64,000 bases of DNA from NCBI GenBank assembly GCA_958510875.1, contig OY294067.1, positions 28,508,912-28,572,911 on the forward strand. The letters are read 5' to 3'. This DNA comes from Endomychus coccineus. Its lineage: Eukaryota > Arthropoda > Insecta > Coleoptera > Endomychidae. The notes below the pieces were generated by a model. It saw only the letters and a list, made by a program, of their open reading frames with translations, was not told where the DNA came from and did no database searches. Shown here one piece after another: positions 58,021 through 64,000 of this stretch (its first letter is position 1; every line of letters starts with the position of its first letter). The position numbers and the translations under genes were made by a program.

Positions 58021-58125
58021 CTCATCAACAAGTGATTGTGCCGGGCTAATATTAAAATACATGAGAAATACAATAACGGTTCCTGTTGTTATCAATGTGA
58101 ACATACTAATGGTCGATTCCACTGC
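58021..58125 (-). CDS. Odorant receptor gene B, TM5 exon
   Basis: A 105-base exon, 35 codons, phase 0 at both ends, acceptor CTATTTTTCAG (58126 upward) and donor GTAAGAATAG (58020 downward). It encodes AVESTISMFTLITTGTVIVF then LMYFNISPAQSLVDE. The S/T-rich start, hydrophobic helix and F-x-I-S-x5-L end match TM5 exons of 7tm_6 receptors. Its phase is exactly what exon 3 (60162-60261) requires. No gene A counterpart exists in the window. Confidence 0.75.
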
Positions 58126-58229
58126 CTGAAAAATAGTGAAACAAAATTTTAATTTAGGGCTGAATGAAATACATCATCGGCAGAATGTTACTATTAGACG
58201 ATTATAACAACCGTATCAATATGTAATAA

Positions 58230-59260
58230 ACTATAAATGAGTTCACACTGTGGATACACTATAACAACATAAATAAGTAACTATCACCCTTATCCACAAA
58301 AAAAAACTGTTAAAATACTGGGGACTTTCCAGATAGCAAGTAGCCGTCATCAGAGTATACTGCTTGTTTAAATACTACTACAAAAGTATTCAAGTGGCCT
58401 CACATTCCCCTTAAATTTCGAGAGATCGAAGAGTCAATGTGGTACAATGTTTGATTGATCTATTCATAGATGGCGTGAGATACTTTTGGTCTCCTTACCA
58501 TGTTGTCGGCCGGTTATGACTACCTTTAACAGAGATAGCGTTACCGATCCGAACCAGATAGATCTTATCATTGATATTATTGTTACTATTATTATTATTA
58601 TTCTTACTAGAATCTCATTATAATAATTAATAAATAGATCATCACAAAACCTATGGTAGAAGCCGTTACTTTATTGTATTTTATCATTATGATTATGATT
58701 AAATGAAAGAACAATCATTTAGTTTTTATACCACTTTTAATAATAACATGATAAGCTCACTACAGTGACAACATTTCGTATCTGTTTGATGATGGCACTT
58801 TACGTTTTCATGTTATTATTGAAAGAGGTATAAGAACAAAGTAATTGTTCATTCATTTAATCGTAATTTTAAATGTTATTCAAAGTCAAATAAAATATGA
58901 ATACAACCGGCTTCGATTGTTTCAGATTTTAAAATTTAAGGATTACTTTTCCCAGAAGATATTATACATTCGTTAACTTGTACGAGAAGTCGCAGTTTGT
59001 TCAAAGTGGTTCAAATTTGATTCTATTATCAATCATATTAATTCATTCAATTCAATTTCCTGGAGCTTATAATTGTATTAGAGAGTCCGGAGATTTAACT
59101 TTGCCCAATTTCAAAAGAATGATTTCTCATACTGTGATTTTAAATTCACAAATTATTATTGATATCATTTTGAATGTTATTCAAAGCCGAATACCATTTG
59201 AATGTATGGTGTTATAGAGTATTTATCACAGTGTGAACTCTTTTATAGTTCATTAATATT
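58230..59260 (-). repeat. Dispersed hammerhead-bearing repeat with inverted ends
   Basis: Bounded by AACTATAAATGAGTTCACACTG (58229) and CAGTGTGAACTCTTTTATAGTT (59228). It includes a microsatellite (ATT)n at 58580-58610 and an internal palindrome at about 58695-58868 (TTAAATGAA-GAACAAT ... ATTGTTC-ATTCATTTAA). Its right end is also present in gene A at 7840-7910, so it may predate the duplication. Confidence 0.55.
58326..58353 (-). ncRNA. Hammerhead-like core, degenerate
   Basis: The minus strand reads CTGATGA-C-GGCTACTTGCTATCT-G-GAAA. The boxes are intact but stem II is weakened and one base is inserted before GAAA. Confidence 0.35.
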
Positions 59261-59274
59261 GAAGAACATTTTTC

Positions 59275-59680
59275 ATTGATTACAACTTGACAGGAGATAA
59301 GTATTTAGATGTATTGGGAGAAAACGTCAACCCTCAACATGAGTGCCTGTTCACAAATTTACTAAATCGAAACCAGGAAAAATTGTTAAACATTTTCTTA
59401 ACACTAATCCCCAAACATATGGGTCGGTCCACGAGGAACTATCGAATAGCTGGCAAAGTCACCAGGCTTGGCGCCACCTGACTCTGTTTGTGGGGGGTAT
59501 TTAAGAAGAAAGGCTCATGTTAATACGTCAGACAATTTCGAAGATCTCGAATTACGAATTCAACAAGAAATTGCCGATTTACCTTATTTGGTGGGAAAAC
59601 GCATCAAGGCTTCTTTCGACATATGCGTTACAACCAGAAAGGTAATGGTGGAAACTTTGAACACTTTATGTAGATAGTTT
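59275..59680 (+). pseudogene. Mariner transposase C-terminal fragment
   Basis: TGDKYLDVLGENVNP (start of the second half of the catalytic domain), SPGLAPPDSVCGGYLRRKAH (third-Asp region, decayed from SPDLAP-D---WG), then TSDNFEDLELRIQQEIADL and a final TTRKVMVETL. The order and spacing match mariner-like transposases. Frameshifts and a lost Asp mean it is inactive. It lies in intron 3 of receptor gene B. Confidence 0.7.
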
Positions 59681-60161
59681 TTGATTTAAAATCTGTTCAT
59701 TAAAACATTTTAAATTTAATATTGTAACAATTACCAATTTGTGTTATGTAGTTTTTGTCTTCCTAATTTTGGAGATTTTTTTCGCTGCTTCTATCAGTGA
59801 ATCTTTTCATCAATTTTGAAACTTAAAATGTATTTTTTCCAAAAGGGACCAAAACACTTCGTAGCCATTTTTTTAATCTGTTTTGAAAAAACCGTACAAT
59901 ATTTCATCATTGAAATCTATTTACAACTGCACCGTTTCTATTTCAAAAACAAATTAGTCTTGGGTTTCAAATATGCAATAAGAAAAAAAATAGAATATAC
60001 CCAAAAAAATTCAAATATTCCCTAATTTTTGTGTTCAAGATTTCACCAAGATATCTCAAACCGTTCTCGAGATACTTGACCGTTTCCATACATAATAGAG
60101 ATCCTCCTATAAACCTGGGCTCATATTACTAAATATATGAAAATAGTATTCAATTACTTAC
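59681..60161. other. Receptor gene B intron 3, shared with gene A
   Basis: Colinear with 7900-8264 (AAAAGGGACCAAAACACTTCG versus the gene A version). No gene. Confidence 0.6.
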
Positions 60162-60261
60162 AGGATAGGAGAATAATAATATAGCTGCTGCTGATATTGC
60201 ACCGCAAGTGGGAAAAATAATAATTATAGGGTAATATAACTTCAAGCCCTGTTTTAGATAC
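60162..60261 (-). CDS. Odorant receptor gene B, exon 3
   Basis: 100 bases, acceptor TTTTTTCAG, donor GTAAGTAATT. One base completes the Gln codon of exon 2; 33 codons follow (YLKQGLKLYYPIIIIFPTCG, then AISAAAILLFSYP), ending in phase 0 as the TM5 exon needs. Same length and splice sites as gene A exon 3. The long Ile run would sit at the membrane face before TM5. The fit of phases across four exons is the main support. Confidence 0.77.
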
Positions 60262-60794
60262 CTGAAAAAAACACATTTGGTTACTGATCTGAAAAGTTGA
60301 ATCTTCAAATATTTTGAGTGATCGGGTTCTTTGCACGATACTGTTAGGATAGGTTTTAGGGTTTTAAATTAGAAGACTTTAACTCAACTTTATACACTAG
60401 TGAACAGACAAATTGATGGTTGAATAGAAAGGAACGGTCATGACTTACTACAACTGATGATAACTCATGAACATGATAAATGCAGATAACTTACTCATAA
60501 CTAACTGATAACTACTGATTCTCACTCTACAATATATTCTATATTTTCTCACCTACAGGCTTTATGTTCTACTTAATTGGATGCCAAGGATACTATCACT
60601 TTGGGACTTACCTATCCAGTCACTGAATAAGGTTCCTCTTGAGACGAAGTTGATTAATTTTGGTTAATTAATAGTCGTTGTTCATATAAACTCGTTTTGG
60701 GTATTTTGAGAAATAACTTAAGCCAAAATACAGCAAACTAACACATTACCTAATTCTAGTTTGGAGTTTCTCTACTCTACCTTACTTCTCTGCT
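60262..60794. other. Receptor gene B intron 2
   Basis: Colinear with 8365-8640 and then with 12180-12330 of gene A, so the 3.4-kb Penelope-containing block is absent here. No gene. Confidence 0.6.
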
Positions 60795-62170
60795 AGTCAG
60801 ATTTTCAATGTCGATGAATGAGGAATTTGTATTGTGCAGTCAAAATGTCCTAAAATATTACCGTTAAAGGGAAAACGTCAGATTGGGACCTTCACCTCTG
60901 CAGAGATAGGATCGTTAATAACTGTTCTAATGTGTATGAGTGCGGATGGAACTTTCGTACCACCCATAATTATATTTCCCCGGAAAAAGTTTAATGAACA
61001 ACTAAAGAAGGGTGCCCCACCTGGAACTATATTCAAGTTTCATCCATCAGGGTGGATACAAACTCATCTATTTACTGCTTGGTTCGACCATTTCATTAAG
61101 AAAGTTCGTCCATCCGAGGGTCATCCAATTCTGCTCATCTTAAATGGGCACAACACCCATACCAGAAATCTCGATATTGTGATAAAGGCCAAAGAAAATT
61201 TCGTGACGATTCTATGCCTTCCCCCTCACACATTTCACAAGATGCAGCCTCTAGACAAAACAGTGATTTTTAAGAATCGATCAACGTCCTGTTACTCATT
61301 TCGATGTCTGCGGACTTTTTGGTGAGGCCTACTTGAAAGTGCAGACTGCTGAGAGAGCAGTAAAAGGATTTGTCATCACAGGTGTGTATCCTGCTAGAAG
61401 AGATGTTTCCTCCGAAGAAAATTTTTTGGACGTATCACAAGACGATAAAGATCCTGACGCTACTGCCCAAGACCAGCAGCTTGCTGGCGTTGACCGAGAA
61501 AACGAAGATGAACAAGTAAATATTGCCGTTACAATTAATCTAGAAGATATCACACCGATACTCATCTTGAGGAAAAAAGGGAGGTACGAGGCCAAAAACC
61601 GGTAAAAGCAAAAATAATTACCTCCACACTGAATAAGGAAGAACTACAGAAATCTATAAACTCAAAAGATAACAAAAAGAGATATTTAAGAGAAAAGTTT
61701 TTGCAGGGGAACCGTCTTGTAGTTCAACTCAAAGTGGAGGTAAGAAGAAACAGATGCCACATAATCGTCGTCAAAGGAAAGTTTCATCTTCGTCGAGCTC
61801 GGAATCCAAAGGAAGTATTTCTGTTCAGGATTCTTCTGACGGAGAAACTTTATCACAAGAAACGCATCCTGAGCAAGACGCATGTGTCTCTTTTGTGGTG
61901 AAAAATGTTCAGAGAATACTCGTGGAGAAGTTTGGATAATGTGCGTATTGTGTAGTTTTTGAGCACATGAAGAATGTGCCGGGGCTGAAAAGAATCCCTA
62001 CACTTGCGATTTATGTAGATAAATAGATTTATAGATGTTAGAATCATATTTTATTTTTTAAATGTAGATATCCATGTTTTAGAATATCTATCTATTGTTT
62101 TATTTTTAATATCTACTTCTATATTTGAATATTGTTGTTTGTACCAGTAATAAAATAAATACACTTTTAT
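60795..62170 (+). pseudogene. Pogo/Tigger-like DDE_1 transposase with C-terminal PHD-type finger
   Basis: DDE_1 core: FNVDE (first Asp, 60805-60819), CPKILPLKGKRQIGTFTSAE, VLMCMSADGTFVPPIIIFPR, HPSGWIQTHLFTAWFDHFI, LILNGHNTHTRN where the second Asp of LDGH-SH is Asn, and LCLPPHTFHKMQPLDKTV (third Asp). Then VKGFVITGVYPARRD, a Ser-rich linker (SSSSSESKGS), and at 61880-62022 a zinc finger with C-x2-C, VWIMCVLC, H-E-E-C and YTCDLC. Such C-terminal PHD-like fingers are common in insect pogo-type transposases. The D-to-N change, stops at 60820 and 61955 and frameshifts mean it is inactive. The N-terminal HTH part and inverted repeats are missing. It is absent from gene A. Confidence 0.88.
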
Positions 62171-62537
62171 TTTCGTTACTATATTTTATTAATTGCTAAA
62201 AACAAATAATATTCTCTATTCTACATTAAGATATTCTATTCCACATTAGGATATATTAGTATTCCACATTACCCTAACATTTTTTGAGTTTCGTAAAAAT
62301 CTCCTTTTTAGCGTTTGGTTATTTTCAAATTTATTGCTTTTTTCCATTATTTCTGAATATGCCCCCTCGCATTAACAACCTTTTAGTTTATCTATACCCG
62401 AAAATTTTGAAATTAATAATGTCATTTTTATATTTTTCTCCAATTAAAACAAAAGGGTATTCCACAATCGGCAATTTTACTCTACATATAACACATTATA
62501 ATATTACCGAATGCGATAATAATAAAAATTAACTTAC
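62171..62537. other. Receptor gene B intron 2, exon 2-proximal part
   Basis: The last 60 bases match gene A (CGAATGCGATAATAATAAAA). No gene. Confidence 0.5.
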
Positions 62538-63034
62538 TGTTTCAAAACTTCATGACGATTGATGATATTCAACAGGAAATTGAAGATCTTCAAATTATTC
62601 ACGACGTCGGTTCGTAAGGAATTGGAAAAATTTTTCATATCCTTATTTATAAACTTCATTCTGATGTTTATGTGCATTACTAAGTACATTGTGAGATAAC
62701 TCACAGCCTTAGACGAATATATTAAGACCACCAAAACTACTATTGAATAATAATTATAATAAGTTAGATCTGCTCCAATTGCATCTCCCAATTGACGTAT
62801 GATATCAGCAAAAGCATGACTCATTTGATTGCACAAGGGTATAGTTGTTAACATAAGTGCGAAAGAGTTCAACAGAACCATACACTTGATCTTCCGTACG
62901 TCACACATAATTTCTCTCTCCACTTTGTACCCCCCATTTGTAAGGTCCAAATTCCATGGTAATCGGCGGGCCTCCTCACAGTGTACTTCTATGTCAGCAT
63001 AAAATGATAAGGCGAACCACAAAGCAAATGCACC
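62538..63034 (-). CDS. Odorant receptor gene B, exon 2 (7tm_6)
   Basis: 497 bases, acceptor TATTTTTAG (63035 upward), donor GTAAGTTAA. Phase 0 at entry and two bases left over, as in gene A. It encodes WFALSFYADIEVHCEEARRL, PWNLDLTNGGYKVEREIMCD, KCMVLLNSFALMLTTIPLCN, a second hydrophobic segment YYSIVVLVVLIYSS, and ends FNFLLNIINRHEVLK. Differences from gene A are spread mainly over the predicted outer loops and N-terminal third; the block VRKIKCMVLLNSF and the C-terminal block are nearly unchanged. No stop. Exon 1 would lie beyond 64000. Confidence 0.88.
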
Positions 63035-63224
63035 CTAAAAATAAACGATCTTAGTCATTTTCCATACCTGCTTCATGTTCTGAATCGAAATTATCAGTCC
63101 CGTTAGGATACTAATAGATAATTATTTTGTATCCTATTCTCTCACATTCATATATTCAATGGCGTCGACTCTATAGCTCACCAGCCGAACAGTGTAAGCC
63201 TGAGCGACACTGAATAGGTATTTC
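63035..63224. other. Receptor gene B intron 1, shared with gene A
   Basis: Matches 13196-13390 and holds the empty site for Helentron-like copy 2 near 63205-63225. Confidence 0.6.
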
Positions 63225-64000
63225 TTTTAAATATTATGATTACAGTAGAAGAAAATCTATCCTGTTCCCCCAACGGTGAAATGTTGGAAGAGGAGATCGG
63301 CATTGGAATTTTTCTTGGAAATTTGTTGATTATAGGCATGAGGGAAAACCTCACTAGGCAAAGAGTTTCACAAGTTTACCGTTCAATAGTGAAATTAAGT
63401 TCAGTCCACCTACCTGGTTCGTGGTGGAATAACAGACGAGATTTCTGATGAACACCGTCCATGGAAATAGCTATAGAAAAGGGACAGATCACCAACCTTC
63501 CTTCGATGTTCTAAAGAGGTCAATGAATTTCTAAATGTGAGAACAGTACTCCAGGACAGGTCCATCTGCGCTTTATGATGTTGAAGTAGCTCTCATCATG
63601 GAATAAGAAACCAAGTTTTTGTGAAGAAGTTTTTGCAATGGACCTTACATGAGGGTGTTGGTGGTGATACCGAGAATGAATAAGAGGATTTCATAGGAAT
63701 AGTTTTAGCTGAGATCATCATTTTAAGGATTGTGAGATCCGTTTGAGTTTTGTTGCATTAAACTCTACTGGTTTATCGGATCCCATTTCCAAATTGTTGC
63801 CAGAGGTTTATTAATTACGACGACCTGTTTCTGTCTCACTCCTCTGTCTTCATTGGATGATATAGGGGCCCTAGATGAGAAAGCGATATGAAGTGTACCA
63901 TTATTTGCAAAGCTGTGGACGAAACAGGAGGTCACACCTTTGAGCTGCTCATTGTTTTGTATCATTTCGGTTATTATGTTTCTCATTATTCTGTTGGCTC
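63225..64000 (-). pseudogene. Jockey/CR1-like LINE RT fragment in gene B intron 1
   Basis: Colinear with 16363-16494 plus 19336-20190 in gene A. The minus strand has GVTSCFVHSFANNGTLHIAF (YADD box decayed to FANN), PLATIWKWDP, and further down a TRRYF/LEYCS-type region, ending near GEEIGIGIF. It carries the uninterrupted site for the hAT-like element and continues beyond the window. Confidence 0.78.

Noticed and set aside
58575..58615. CRISPR-like or satellite array
   Set aside because: Simple (ATT)n microsatellite with no spacers.

Overview
The window looks like a repeat-choked stretch of an AT-rich insect nuclear genome. The best host signal is a pair of insect-type (7tm_6) odorant receptor genes. 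All recognisable exons lie on the minus strand, have good GT/AG sites and have reading phases that fit together. This family is insect-specific; I cannot name the order or species. Nearly everything else is mobile DNA in various states of decay.

Layout. 1-5.4 kb: minus-strand Ty3/Gypsy-type retrotransposon (gag, pol running off the left edge, tRNA-Lys primer site, LTR). 5.4-6.6 kb: long-inverted-repeat element. 7.0-7.8 kb: Helitron/Helentron-like copy 1. 8.3-21.0 kb: receptor gene A, with exons at 20.96-20.78, 13.20-12.70 and 8.36-8.27 kb and introns filled by a Penelope-like element (9.1-12.1), Helentron-like copy 2 with two further insertions (13.4-16.4), a hAT-like element (16.5-19.3) and a LINE fragment. 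20.2-22.6 kb: BEL/Pao pieces. 24.5-28.3 kb: LINE with an RNase H domain, split by a hAT element with a perfect 8-bp duplication. 30-31 and 35.3-36.8 kb: CR1/jockey-like LINE pieces. 31.2-32.3 and 37.7-42.3 kb: two members of a transposase-like family I cannot assign to a named superfamily; the second has clear terminal inverted repeats, subterminal repeats and its own nested insertion. 43.7-44.5 kb: foldback element. 46.4-48.7 kb: small inverted-repeat element split by a hAT transposon. 50.4-52.3 kb: mariner with D..D spacing of 41 (rosa-like) and 0.6-kb inverted repeats. 52.4-54.4 kb: foldback element with modular arms around a 177-codon ORF. 55.7-63.0 kb: receptor gene B, exons at 63.03-62.54, 60.26-60.16, 58.13-58.02 and 55.82-55.68 kb, interrupted by a pogo-like transposon and smaller elements. 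63.2-64 kb: the same intronic LINE fragment as in gene A.

Genes A and B are products of a segmental duplication that copied exons, introns and an older intronic LINE. This makes the window a natural dating ladder: gene B holds the empty sites for insertions in gene A, and the reverse. Two short plus-strand exons look like host genes but have no neighbours: one matches the last exon of muscle tropomyosin, the other resembles an NSUN7-like methyltransferase exon. Several repeats carry a short core resembling the hammerhead ribozymes known from Penelope-like elements.
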